64,000 nucleotides of DNA from Rosa chinensis (Eukaryota; Streptophyta; Magnoliopsida; Rosales; Rosaceae): NCBI RefSeq assembly GCF_002994745.2, contig NC_037088.1, positions 60,344,397 to 60,408,396 on the forward strand, in the 5' to 3' direction. Shown in pieces: positions 22,965 to 33,792 of this stretch. Under the pieces are notes generated by a model. That model did no database searches, was not told where the DNA came from, and worked only from the letters and a program-made list of their open reading frames with translations. The stretch's first letter is position 1, and each line of letters starts with the position of its first letter. Made by a program: the position numbers and the translations under genes.

Positions 22965-23800
22965 GAGTAATTTTAAATACACGTATCTATTTTATTACTA
23001 CACACCCCAATTTTTTGTAATACTTTTTATTCCTATTTCAACATTCCAACTATTATTATCTCCAACCTTCTCTTCTGATCTAGTGATAGAGATGTATCCT
23101 CAAGGAAGAATGTCACACCATTTTAGTGAGATGTGTGTTGGAGATCATCTTGCTGTCAAGGGACCCAAGGACCGTTTCAAGTATGAGCCTGGCCAAGTTA
23201 GAACTGTTAGGATGCTTGGTAGAGCCTCTCGAATCACTCTGATGTTCCAGGTTGCTAGGGCAATATTAGAAAATCCTCTCCTAATCTATGTCAATTGTGA
23301 CCTATGAGGACATTCTCTTGAATATGAGTTGGCCTGGATGGCCTTGCTAGTACTTACCCAGATTAATTGCTTCCAAATAATACGTATTGAATCGGCCTCC
23401 TGAAGTATGGGATAACGTTGGATTTGTATTGAAGGAAATGATTCAAACCCACTTGCCAGCCCATGGCCCTGATATTCAGATCCTAAGGTGGACCCATGAA
23501 CAAGGTCATGGCTACTCATCGTGAATCACTAGAATATTCTAGTTCCCATCATTCCTTCTCCCCTCTTTCCAACATTACGATTAGCTTCATGGTTTGAGAG
23601 AGAAAAAATGTGTAGGACCTTAAGAATTTGCAGAAAGAGTAAAGCAAATGAGTAGCATTGCTGGTGATTTGGCGTGGGAAGAGAGAGGAGGAGAAGGAGG
23701 AGGGAGGAAGGGTAAATGGGGAAAAATTTGGGAAAAAATGGACAAAAAAAATTAAGGGGTGTGTATTGATAAAAAAAAGTATGTGTATTTAAAATTACTC
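22965..23800. mobile_element. Pack-MULE carrying an NADH-cytochrome b5 reductase fragment (836 bp)
   Basis: Ends are GAGTAATTTTAAATACACGT and the inverse ending TGTATTTAAAATTACTC, continuing through ACACACCCC on both sides (arms ~60-70 bp). A perfect 9 bp duplication TTTATATTG (22956-22964, 23801-23809) gives Mutator-like identity. Between the ends is exonic sequence of a host enzyme (see 23078-23545) and a short purine-rich spacer. No transposase. Confidence 0.9.
23078..23545 (+). pseudogene. Captured fragment of NADH-cytochrome b5 reductase (CBR1-like)
   Basis: The first frame (to 23307) reads LVIEMYPQGRMSHHFSEM, then GDHLAVKGPKDRFKYEPGQ and LMFQVARAILENP, the FAD-binding/NAD-binding junction of plant CBR1, which passes electrons from NADH to cytochrome b5 at the ER or outer mitochondrial membrane. 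Beyond a frameshift the same protein continues as VLNRPPEVWD, GFVLKEMIQTHLPAHGPDIQ and a degraded C-terminal CGPPP/MNK region. The N-terminal FAD-motif part is missing and several indels and stops interrupt the match. Neighbouring parts of the protein run on without visible introns, so the copy may derive from spliced RNA or from one large exon region. Confidence 0.85.
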
Positions 23801-23824
23801 TTTATATTGGATTTTACTGTCTTT

Positions 23825-24190
23825 AAAAAAGGGAGGTTCTAGTTGGACCTTCAAATTTGATATTTAGACATTTCTTACTTATTAAACCTCCAATCCACTT
23901 TTTTGAATACTTAACAAACTAAGTACACCTACTTAATTTTACCAAAACACCCTTAATTCAACAATTTGGTTTTTTTTTTCTTATCTCTATCAATTCATTC
24001 ATGAAGAATTTTGTGAGTAAGCTGCCTACATTTTTGTATACTTTCAGTGACAGAATCAAAAAGTGATTTTTGGAGGATCCGAACAAGTAGACAATTACAA
24101 AGATTTTTCTATTAATCCAGATTATGTTTTTTTTTTTTTTTTGCAATATGGATGGTTCTAGAAAGAGTAGCGCCAGATACCCCCAAAAAA
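23825..24190. repeat. Dispersed repeat family B, truncated copy
   Basis: Begins GGAGGTTCTAGTTGGACC and follows the same order of blocks as 17560-18890 up to GATGGTTCTAGAAAG. It abuts the Pack-MULE's right flank. Confidence 0.65.
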
Positions 24191-24399
24191 TATACCAAAT
24201 ATGAATCCCAAATGACGTGGCAGCTGCCATATAATCTCTTTTAACTTAGTAACTTCCAATATGTAAATAAAAATTAATTTATTTGAGGAACTAATATACT
24301 TTTTGAAATAAAATCATAATATTAGCAAAACAGAAGAGGAAATAAACTCTACACACAAACAATCAAATTCCAACAATCCCAATACTGATAACACCGATT

Positions 24400-24632
24400 A
24401 TTCGCTAGTATTGTAAAGCGAATAAAGCAGCTAGTAGAACACTCTTCGTTAGTTGGTGCTTGCTAGAATACATTGTTTTAGTGGAGACACTTGTTATTAT
24501 TTCATGAAGTTCTCTTTATACTTATTGTAATCCGGGGTTTAGGTGCCATGTCCCCCCCCCCCATGTATTCTGCGGTTTCTTTAATCAAGGCTTGAGTGCA
24601 GCCGTATCGGGCATTTATTCAAAAAAAAAAAA
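24400..24632 (+). mobile_element. Short 5'-truncated LINE remnant with poly(A)
   Basis: A 3'-UTR-like sequence ends in a poly(A) run (24621-24632). It is flanked by the 10 bp duplication AACACCGATT (24390-24399, 24633-24642), which marks target-primed reverse transcription. No coding part remains. Confidence 0.8.
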
Positions 24633-24642
24633 AACACCGATT

Positions 24643-25902
24643 CTTAAAATCACAAGTTATTGTCATCAATTTTTTAATGCAACTCCTCAATTTGGATTCT
24701 ATTTAATAGAAAGTGATAGCACCAAAAATTTCACTTGATCTAATTCGAGGAATCATCTAAGCTTTTTAATATTTTGAATGGCAACATGCACAATTGTAAA
24801 GGAGACAACTCCATTTCAAGTGAAGATTCTTGATCAAAACACTGTTTGTATAATATTAAGAAACAATTATCGGAGTTGGTCGGTTGCTAGCACGTTGGGG
24901 GATTTGGCAAGAAGCTTCGTGGTCGTTAGGGTTTTGAAAGCAAACTTATACATAGATATTAATATAATTCCATTTCTTTTAAATAATTCCAATTATAATC
25001 TAATTATTGGGGCTTCAAGAAGATGAGACCTGAGTTAAAACCTGTCATACCCCAACTCAGGGATTTTTTATTTTTTATTTTTTGAGTTGAAGGTATGACT
25101 TGCACTAAAAAATGGAAACATAATAAAGAAAAGTCGTAGTCCATTTGAATCAGATTTGAAGTACTGAAAGAAATAACCAAGTTACCTTTCCAGCTGAATT
25201 GCTAATGCATAAAGCTAACTTCATGTTGACATAAATCCGTTGCATGAATTCCAAAAAGGAAAACACTGGTTTCATTTGAAACCTGGGGATGTCTTTTTGA
25301 AATACTAGTGCCTTCAAGCATGATTGAATAGAAAGCTAGTAAAAGAAGTACAAAGAACATGACAATATTGCTGTTTTCGAAAAAAAATCATGCAACAGAC
25401 TTGTAACTTTGAAAAAGACATAACTAATTGTAGAAAAATTATTTTCAAGAGATTCCATTTCTGAAATGATCTTTAGGATGCCTATTGCAACTTTTATGAA
25501 GACACCAACTTCAAATACCCAACCTAAATGTACAGTTTTCAGTAAAATGGCAACTAGGTTAAAAGCTCAGAAACACAATTTCAGATTTGCAGACCTTTGT
25601 CCTACCTTGAATTTAACCAATGAATTTTAAATATAAGAGCTGGAAAATAATGAAACAAATCAAAGAACTTAAATCAATTAAAAGACATAATCGATTCAAT
25701 GAACATAGCATGGATTATGGAAAAAGAAGAAATTTATAATGCAACAAACATAATTATATAGATTACAGTACAAACTTTCTTGATAGTTCATTATTCCCAC
25801 ATCAAATTCAAACCTATACTTCAAAGGCAAACTACAAACTAGTTGCATTTGCTTTTACTCTAGGAAACTAAACAAGACAAGTTTAGCTATTTTCATCTAT
25901 TA
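24643..25902. other. AT-rich intergenic stretch, no gene seen
   Basis: The longest plus-strand frame (24778-25026, 82 codons) has an ATG but no recognisable domain or splice context. No repeat boundaries could be placed. Confidence 0.45.
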
Positions 25903-26224
25903 TGATAGACTCAACGTGGCTAATAGATGGAAAAGGGCAATTAAAGCTATTGCATATTTCATTTCATGTCCCCCAAAGGGAGGTGCAGCTACAATATAAA
26001 GATTACAAAAGAGTACAGTGCAGGGCCACTGATGCTAGCTGTAGCATGCAGGAAACATGGAGCCTATAAAGGCTAATCCTAATACCTATTAAGGCTAATC
26101 CTAATACCTATTATCAATTAAACAAAGTGCACGCAGGAAAAGTGGAGCCTGTAAAGGCTGGCCCTAATACATATAATCAAATAAAGAAAGTGAAATGCAT
26201 AGATAACTGGGGTTGGTCCTAACA
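25903..26224 (-). repeat. 3' LTR of the chromovirus
   Basis: 322 bp, identical by eye to 31115-31436. Contains the internal short direct repeat AAGGCTAATCCTAATACCTA twice. Confidence 0.95.
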
Positions 26225-26239
26225 ATTCCCTCCCCCTTA
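26225..26239 (-). other. Polypurine tract of the chromovirus
   Basis: TAAGGGGGAGGGAAT on the minus strand immediately precedes the 3' LTR; it is the plus-strand DNA synthesis primer in this class. Confidence 0.88.
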
Positions 26240-26254
26240 ACCTGTTGCATGTCC

Positions 26255-29200
26255 TCAGGCACAGAACGCGGGGAATCTAGCTATAATGGTGTGTGCATCC
26301 TCCCAAGTAGCATCAGCAGCAGGGAGGCCGTGCCATTGGATGAGCCACTGTGTGATAGAGCGTTTCTTTTTCTTGACAACTGCCATATCCAGCACTTTCT
26401 CAGGACGCCAAAGAAGCTCACCTTTATCATCAAATTCTGGCAGCATGGTTGTGAGTGGGTGCCTTCACCAATCCTCTTCTTAAGGAGGGAAACATGAAAA
26501 ACTGGATGAAGCCGGCATGAAGTTGGAAGAAGAAGACGATAAGCAACCTGACCAATCCGAGCTTGAATTTCAAAGGGTCCATAGTAGCGTGGGGAAAGCT
26601 TGTGTGAGGGATGCTTGACCAGGGAACGCTGTCGATATGAGTGCAGTTTCAAAAAGACCCAATCACCTACCTTGAACTCACGTTCAGTGCGAGAGCAATC
26701 CGATTGCTGCTTCATCCTGTTTTGTGCTTGGGACATATGTAATTTGAGCAATTGGAGCAGAGCATCACGATCCTTGAGAGCACAATCTACTGAATGGACA
26801 GTGGTAGAACCGGGTAAGTACATGGGTACAGAGGGAGGGGGAGTGCCATACACAGCCTGAAAAGGAGTCATTTTGATGGTGCAGTGGTAGGTGGAATTAT
26901 ACCACCACTCCGCCCAATGTAGCAATTCGCTCCAAGAAGAAGGCTTATCTGTGGCAAAGGATCTGAGATAGTGCTCGAGGGAGCGGTTGACCACTTCGGT
27001 CTGGCCATCCGATTGAGGGTGGTAGGCTGAACTCTTGCAAAGGGTTGTGCCCTGTAGTTTGAAAAACGCCTCCCAGAAGTGGCTTATGAACACCGGATCG
27101 CGATCACTAACAATGGTCTTAGGCATCCCATGGAGGCGAAAAACCTCCTTAATAAACACTTTAGCAATCTGTGTTGCAGTATATGGATGAGAAACAGGTA
27201 TGAAATGGCCATATTTAGACAAACGATCCACCACAACTAAAATAGCATTATGGCCTTGAGACAGTGGTAAGCCATCCACAAAATCCATGGATATGTCAAA
27301 CCAAATCTGCTCAGGTATGGGAAGTGGCTGAAGCAGCCCAGGGGGGTGGATGGTCTCATAAGTCTGTCGCTGGCACTGATCACAGGTAGCGATGAAGGCT
27401 TTGATTTCCTTGCGCATTCCAGGCCACGCAAAGTTGCGGGAGAGGCGAAGGTAAGTGCGTAGATAACCGGAGTGTCCCGCTTGGAGAGATGAGTGAAATT
27501 CATAAAGCAATTTAGTGCGCCATTCTGAGGAAGAGGGTACGAAGAACTTGCCTTTGTATAATAATCGGTTGTTGTGCCAGGAGAAATTCTTTTTGCTTGG
27601 AACACCCTGTTGTAACTGTAGGATAATTGGCTGAGCTTCAGGATCCCTACGACAAGCTTGCCCAATCTGGTCTAAGCAGTCAAACACTGGGGCTGATACA
27701 GCCTGCACCGCACAAAGTTCTTGGCGTCGAGAAAGTAAGTCGGGGACTGTATTCAGGCGGCCAGGCCTATACTCAATGGTGTAATAATAGCCCATGAGTT
27801 TTGTGAGCCATTTGTGCTGAGAGGGAGTGGAATTCGTTGAATCAAGAGGTGTTTCAACGTTTGATGATCGGTGACAATGGTAAATTGATGGCCCAACAAA
27901 TATGGCCTCCATTTGTCAATGGCATACATAATGGCAAACATCTCCTTATCATAAACAGACATCACCTGATTGTGAGGAGGGAGGGTTTTGCTCAAGAAGG
28001 CAATCGGATGTGTATTCTGGGATAACACTGCACCAATACCCAATCCGCAAGCGTCGGTTTCAACGGTGAAGGGAATAGAGAAATATGGTAATGCTAACAC
28101 TGGGGCTGTCATCAGCGCTCACTTTAGCTCTTCAAAAGCACACTCTGCCGCTGGTGACCACTTGAAGTTATCGACTTTGAGCATCTCGGTCAATGGCTTA
28201 GCGAGAATTCCATACTGACGAATAAATCGCCTATAGTAACCAGTGAGACCGAGAAACCCTCTCAGGCCTTTAAGGGTCGTGGGCTTAGGCCATTCTTGAA
28301 TCGCTTGGATTTTCTGTGGATCCACTGCCACACCTTGGGATGAAATCACGTGACCCAAATAATCTACCTGATACTTTGCAAATGAGCATTTAGACAATTT
28401 GACCTGCAACTGATGGGTTCTCAACAAGAAAAAAACCTCTTCAAGATGTGCCACATGGGACTGTAAGTCATGACTATAGACCAAGATATCATCAAAGAAA
28501 ACCAATACACTCTTGCGTAAAAGAGGCTTGAAGACTTGGTTCATCAAGGCTTGGAAGGTTGAGGGCGCGTTGGTGAGGCCGAAGGGCATCACAACAAACT
28601 CAAAATGACCCTCGTGTGTCCGAAAAGCTGTCTTAGGAATGTCATCCTCGGCCATTCTCACTTGGTGGTAACCTGATCTCAGGTCGAGTTTAGAGAAATA
28701 TGTGGCACCGTGAAGCTAATCTAAGAGTTCGTCGACAACCGGAATGGGAAATCTATCCTTCACTGTTGCCGCATTAAGCGAGCGATAATCTACACAAAAT
28801 CTCCACGTACCCTCCTTCTTTTTTACCAAGAGTACCGGTGAAGAGAAGGGGCTTGAGCTGGGTCTAATGAGCCCATTAGCCAACATGTCGGCCACCTGTT
28901 TTTCAAGTTCAGCCTTTTGGGAATGGGGATAACGGTAAGGGCGGACGTTGATTGGATTTGTGTTGGGTAAGAGGGTGATGCGGTGGTCGACTGCCCGGGC
29001 TGGTGGTAATCCTACTGGTGGGGAAAAAATGTCATGGTATGTGTCGAGCAGAGCTTGAATAGCAGGTGGGTGCTGGCCCGGTTGCAATGAGGAATGTGGG
29101 GTGGGTGTTTGGGCTATGGAGTCCCACTCGTCTGTATGGAGGAGGGCTAGAATGTCATGGGTTTGGGTCGGGTTGTGGGTAGAAGTTATGCCTTTGAGAA

Positions 29201-31100
29201 CATGATAATGCCCATCAATAAAGAACCCCATAATCTTTTCTTGAAAATGCCAGGCTATTAATCCCAGCGTGTCGAGCCATTGAGCTCCTAAAACCAAATC
29301 GCACCCAGTAACAAGCATGAGCAGAAATAAGCTGGTGAATGAGTAATCTTGGATGGCCACCTTTACATTATGGACCATACCAGAGGGGAGGAGTGGTTCG
29401 CCTGAGGCAGATGAGAATCGGAAACCAGACGCACTTGAGATTGGTAGCCTCAGATGGCGGGCTATGTCTGGGTGGAGAAAATTGCAAGCAGCCCCACAAT
29501 CGATGAAGACATTGATCGGAGAATCATTAATTGACCCCTTGAGTCTCATCATCTCTCCAATGGAGGTATGGGTAATGGCATGAAGTGGGTACGGCTCATC
29601 TGAATCTGGGGTTGGATCTTCCAATGTCGGAGCACAGTCAAGGAATTCTAAAGTCTCTGAGGTGTCATCAGTGGGTGTGGGACAAGGTGCCTCGAGGATG
29701 GCTAAAAATGGGCGTTTACAAACATGGGTCGGAGTGTACTGCTCATCGCAGCTGAAGCACAACCCTTTGGCTCTACGCTCACGCTGTTCCATTGTGGACC
29801 ATACGCGAGGGGGTCTGGTGGTCGGTTGTTTGTTGCTTTGTGGGTGTAGAGGTGGGACCGTTGGTGTGGGGTTAGGGTTGGATGGATTTATGTGAGCACG
29901 GTAAGGGTGTGAAAAATTGGATGAATATGAGGGACCACCGGGAGGCCTAGAGTATTGGGACCATGAATTTGGGCGTGCAAAACGGTTAGGACGGACCTCA
30001 GTGGCAACCTGTGTCTCTGCAATCTTTGCCTCATAGCACCGTGCCAAACGCTGAACTTCTACCAGAGTGGTGGGGTTGAGGGCCATCACATCGTGCCGGA
30101 GAGATGGTTTCAAACCGCCGAGAAATATGGGAATCAGCTGGTCATCACCCCAATCCCGAGCACGACAGGATAACTTGGTGAAGTCGGTGATGAAGTCCTC
30201 CACAGTGGTGGTCTGTTGCAGGTGGGAGAGGGCCACCTTGAAATCATAGTTGTTACCGGCACCAAAATGGGCAAGGAATGCCGGAACAAACTGCTCCCAA
30301 GTGATGGTTGGGTGTCGTTGCTCGAACGAATCCATCCAGAAAGAGGCAGCAGGGCCGAAGTGAGTAGCTGCAATTGATACTTTCTCCGATGGAGGGACTT
30401 TATGGGTTCGTAGATACCGCTCTGCCATGGATATCCATCCCGCAGCATCGTCACCGATAAACCGTGGTAAGTCTATCTTCGGTGCTCGGAAAAATTGTGG
30501 TTCATGGTGGTATGGGTTGTGTTGCTGAAATCTGTGGTTGTGTGTTGCGGGAATTGAGACATGTGTTTGAGGTGCAGTAGTTGGGGTTTGAGGGAATGAT
30601 GTGATGGTTGAGTACTGGGGGGGAGCAGAGGGGAAGAGAGGTGGTGTGTGTGGTGAGGAATTAGGGGGAGTATTGTGGTGATGGTCTGTACCTTCGATTA
30701 CCGGAGAGGAAATCGAACCGAAGGTAATGGGAGGTATGTTGGCCGGGGTGAGGGGTGGGAGCAGCTGTGTGATGGATGGAGCCGAGGATTGGACTGGTTG
30801 TCTTTGCTGGGTTAAAGATTGGACTATCATGCTCTGGAGTGCGGCTAGTTGTGCTGAAATGCGGTTCTCAAAGGAAGCTTGGTGTTGATTGATGGAGTCT
30901 ATCGATTGGTGGAATTCCTCCTGAAGCACGACAATGGAATGGTGTATTTCAGCCACGTGAACCGGTTCAAGGTCGTCTGGTTGGTAAGAGGCAGAAGCAA
31001 TGGTGGAAAAGGTCGGGTTAGGAAGAAGTGGGGGAACAAAAGCGGAGGTGATAGGGGTGGAGGAGGGAGCAGAGGTTTGCAGGGTCCTTGATGGGGCCAT
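26255..31100 (-). pseudogene. Chromovirus gag-pol polyprotein with two stops and two frameshifts
   Basis: ATG at 31100 abuts the primer-binding site. In order: gag (core around FIGDDAAGWISMAERYLRTH), CCHC-like knuckle CFSCDEQYTPTHVC (non-canonical spacing), retropepsin motif FIDCGAACNFL, and reverse transcriptase (LVKKKEGTWRFCVDYRSLN; active site [10 protein letters not shown]). Then come RNase H (TVETDACGLGIGAVLSQ), integrase with an H-H-C-C finger and D,D-35-E residues (DFVDGLP, VSDRDPVF, DGQTEVVNRSLE), and a C-terminal chromodomain (RPEKVLDMAVV ... QWLIQWHGLPAADATWED). Lesions: TAG at 28716 in RT, TGA at 28119 before RNase H, a single-base shift near 27830, and another near 26450 that puts the chromodomain in a different frame. 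Everything else is colinear, so the copy is recent but not autonomous. Confidence 0.93.
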
Positions 31101-31112
31101 GCTCTGATACCA
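31101..31112 (-). other. tRNA-iMet primer-binding site of the chromovirus
   Basis: TGGTATCAGAGC lies two bases from the LTR end and directly touches the gag ATG. Confidence 0.92.
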
Positions 31113-31114
31113 GT

Positions 31115-31436
31115 TGATAGACTCAACGTGGCTAATAGATGGAAAAGGGCAATTAAAGCTATTGCATATTTCATTTCATGTCCCCCAAAGGGAGGTGCAG
31201 CTACAATATAAAGATTACAAAAGAGTACAGTGCAGGGCCACTGATGCTAGCTGTAGCATGCAGGAAACATGGAGCCTATAAAGGCTAATCCTAATACCTA
31301 TTAAGGCTAATCCTAATACCTATTATCAATTAAACAAAGTGCACGCAGGAAAAGTGGAGCCTGTAAAGGCTGGCCCTAATACATATAATCAAATAAAGAA
31401 AGTGAAATGCATAGATAACTGGGGTTGGTCCTAACA
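31115..31436 (-). repeat. 5' LTR of the chromovirus
   Basis: 322 bp, the transcription-starting LTR because the coding frame runs on the minus strand from 31100 downward. I found no difference from the 3' LTR on reading both. Confidence 0.95.
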
Positions 31437-31441
31437 TATTA

Positions 31442-31823
31442 CCTGTTAACTCACATGCTAAGACACAAAGACTCTACATGTCCCATACCATGTAATTTAC
31501 CTTTTTGAGGTGACTCTAGATGAAATAACATATGAATTAACCCCATAACCCAAACCATGAGTCCCTTTTTGCTAGCCATCTTGCTTAATCTCGATCACCA
31601 AAATCGTACAGCTCTATTAGCCCACCTGAAATTTGGTCATTACGGATTAAGTTCAACTACACAAAAGAATACTCCTACATATTTCATTCCCATTCTATTC
31701 TATCAAAACTATCCCTCAGAATTCATGAACATGCTAATGAAACAATATGATAAATAACGGATAACACCCATTAACTCTTTCATCAATCAAAGTTCATAAT
31801 TGAAATCACATATAGCAACACAA
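31442..31823. other. Short intergenic spacer between two LTR elements
   Basis: AT-rich, no gene. Before the chromovirus insertion it was continuous with the sequence left of 25898. Confidence 0.5.
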
Positions 31824-31828
31824 CAACC

Positions 31829-33212
31829 TGTAAACACGAAAAATCCTGCAACGAATTAAAGAAGGACACGTGTACAAAATAATAATTTTATTAATTTAAA
31901 TGCGGGTTACAATCTCTGTAGATGCTCTTTCACAAAATTCTCCTCTGATTCGATCTCTGACGTTGATTTGATCCAAGGGTGGCGAGCACTTGATCTTGAA
32001 TCGAATGGTTGTAGTGTGAGCTTCTTGCTATGTTGACGATTTGAGGAAGACGATTGACCAAGGGCTGTAGAAGCTTGATCTTGATCGGATTTAAGCCACT
32101 AGTTGTGTCACGTGATGAGTGTTCTTCGGCTTTGGTAGGGGATGAACCAGCACGTGCGTTTGGTGCTTGTTGATTCTCCACGAGCTTGATGAAGAACTTG
32201 TAGAGGATTTACTTTGTTGAAGACAACTTGAAGACGACGGATGATCAAGGGCTGTAGAGGCTTGAACTTGATCAGATTTGAACCACGAGCGGTGTCACGT
32301 GGCGAGTATGGCTTTTGATGGTGGATGAATCAGCACGTGTGTTTGGTGCTTGTTGATCCTCCGCGTGTTTGACGACTTCCAAGCTTGTAGGTGATTTCCC
32401 TTGCTTGTCTGAAGTCAGCGAGGTGAAGAGACCGGCTATTTGGCAGCTTGATGGTTCTTCACGAGCTTGGGAGACTTCTGAGCTTTGGAGAGGTTTCTTC
32501 CGTCTGCTTGCGTCCCTCTGTTTGTCGTCGTCCTCGATGGTGTACTTGGCTCAAGGGCGATTGACGCTTGATCTTGAGTCGTATGATGGCCACGAGGGTT
32601 GACACGTGACGAGTTCTTTGACTTGAGGTTGGTGATGAACCGGCTATTTGGCAGCTTGAAGGCTCTTCACGCGCTTGAAGACTTATGAACTTTGAGAGTG
32701 ATTTTTCTCTCCGGCCGAAGTCCTTCTCTTGATTTGAGAGGGGGTATTTATAATATCGGCGTCTCTCTCAATTTGGAATGCCTTGATGACACGTAATTAA
32801 TTGTATTTTCCTTAATTACGTAATCAAATTAATCAGCGTTAATTAGCTGATTTAATCACGACTATTTAAGGAATCAGCAAATTAATTTGATGACTAATTG
32901 TCGTCTTGATTATAAATTGATATCTAATCAGCAGACGAGATTTAATACTTGATTTGACTTGGAATCAATTTATTTAATTTGATTGATCCGCTTTAATATC
33001 AATTGATTTAGCCGGAGCAAATTCATTTATTGCCGTCGGGCCTTTCATTTGTCGCCAAGTGTCGTTCTCTGAGTCTGTGTGATTTTGCTGACTCACAAGC
33101 CACGTGGACATTTTGTGGGACCCACATGCAGACTAAATTTGTTCAGTCATAATTTTGAGTGTTGACCGAATTATTTAATGAATTTATTTTCATTAAATTT
33201 TTGGTGTCTACA
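31829..33212 (-). mobile_element. Solo LTR, 1384 bp (family C)
   Basis: In minus orientation it begins TGTAGACACCAAAAATTTAA and ends CGTGTTTACA, with a perfect 5 bp duplication CAACC (31824-31828, 33213-33217). A TATA box TATAAATA (32745-32752, minus) is followed by the transcribed part. That part contains a degenerate internal repeat: GATGAA(C/T)CAGCACGTG with TTTGGTGCTTGTTGAT occurs at ~32143 and ~32325, ~183 bp apart, and related GATGAACC and GCTTGA blocks recur to 32700. No internal domain follows. Confidence 0.9.
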
Positions 33213-33217
33213 CAACC

Positions 33218-33760
33218 AAGCAAACTAAGTAGAGGTTTCCCATGATCCCCCTACCTCGTTTTGGAAGTTAGCTTATACTTCACAGGTTCCTCCTTAGTCT
33301 CAAAAATTCTCCTTCCCTCACTCCTTTTTTATTTATTTTTGGTTAAAACAAATATAGGGAATTCAATAAAGAAAGTAGAACAAACCAGGATATTTATAGT
33401 GTATGGCATTTAGTTCTGGATAAGCACAATAGAGAGTAGAATTGGATACCAACACCATCAGCTTCCTCTATGTTTCGATATGGACTGCCACCTCCTAGTT
33501 CTAGGTCTCCACCACATGCTTCTAGGAATCCACCTCTTGCTACTAGCTTTGATGAATCACAACTCTTTAGCAACATCGACACCTCCAGCTTCTAAGATTA
33601 TTCTTATCAGGGTGGTCTATCGTAGTGGTATTGATCCTGTAGTTTAGGTGGAATGGTGCTTACAAAGAGAATCCAAATAGAGGAGGAAGACGATGAACAT
33701 AGCAAACCAGATTTTGATTTTTTTAGAGATTGGTTTGTCGTTAAACGACATCTAATAGAA
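33218..33760. other. Intergenic stretch, no gene seen
   Basis: A 62-codon minus frame (33394-33582) shows no domain. Sequence is otherwise unremarkable. Confidence 0.45.
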
Positions 33761-33792
33761 GTACATGTCAATTGAGATTAGTTTCACTCTAT

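Larger units (their letters stand above)
25903..31436 (-). mobile_element. Ty3 (Metaviridae) chromovirus retrotransposon, complete structure
   Basis: The element is 5534 bp with 322 bp LTRs at both ends (25903-26224, 31115-31436) and a perfect 5 bp duplication TATTA (25898-25902, 31437-31441). In minus orientation the LTR reads TGTTAGGACC...GAGTCTATCA. The primer-binding site (31101-31112) complements tRNA-iMet, and a purine tract (26225-26239) precedes the 3' LTR. Small size, short LTRs and a C-terminal chromodomain suggest the Reina-like branch of chromoviruses; that assignment is an inference. Confidence 0.96.

Noticed and set aside
26213..30250. Several plus-strand open frames across the chromovirus
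   Set aside because: They lie antisense to gag-pol and have no motifs.
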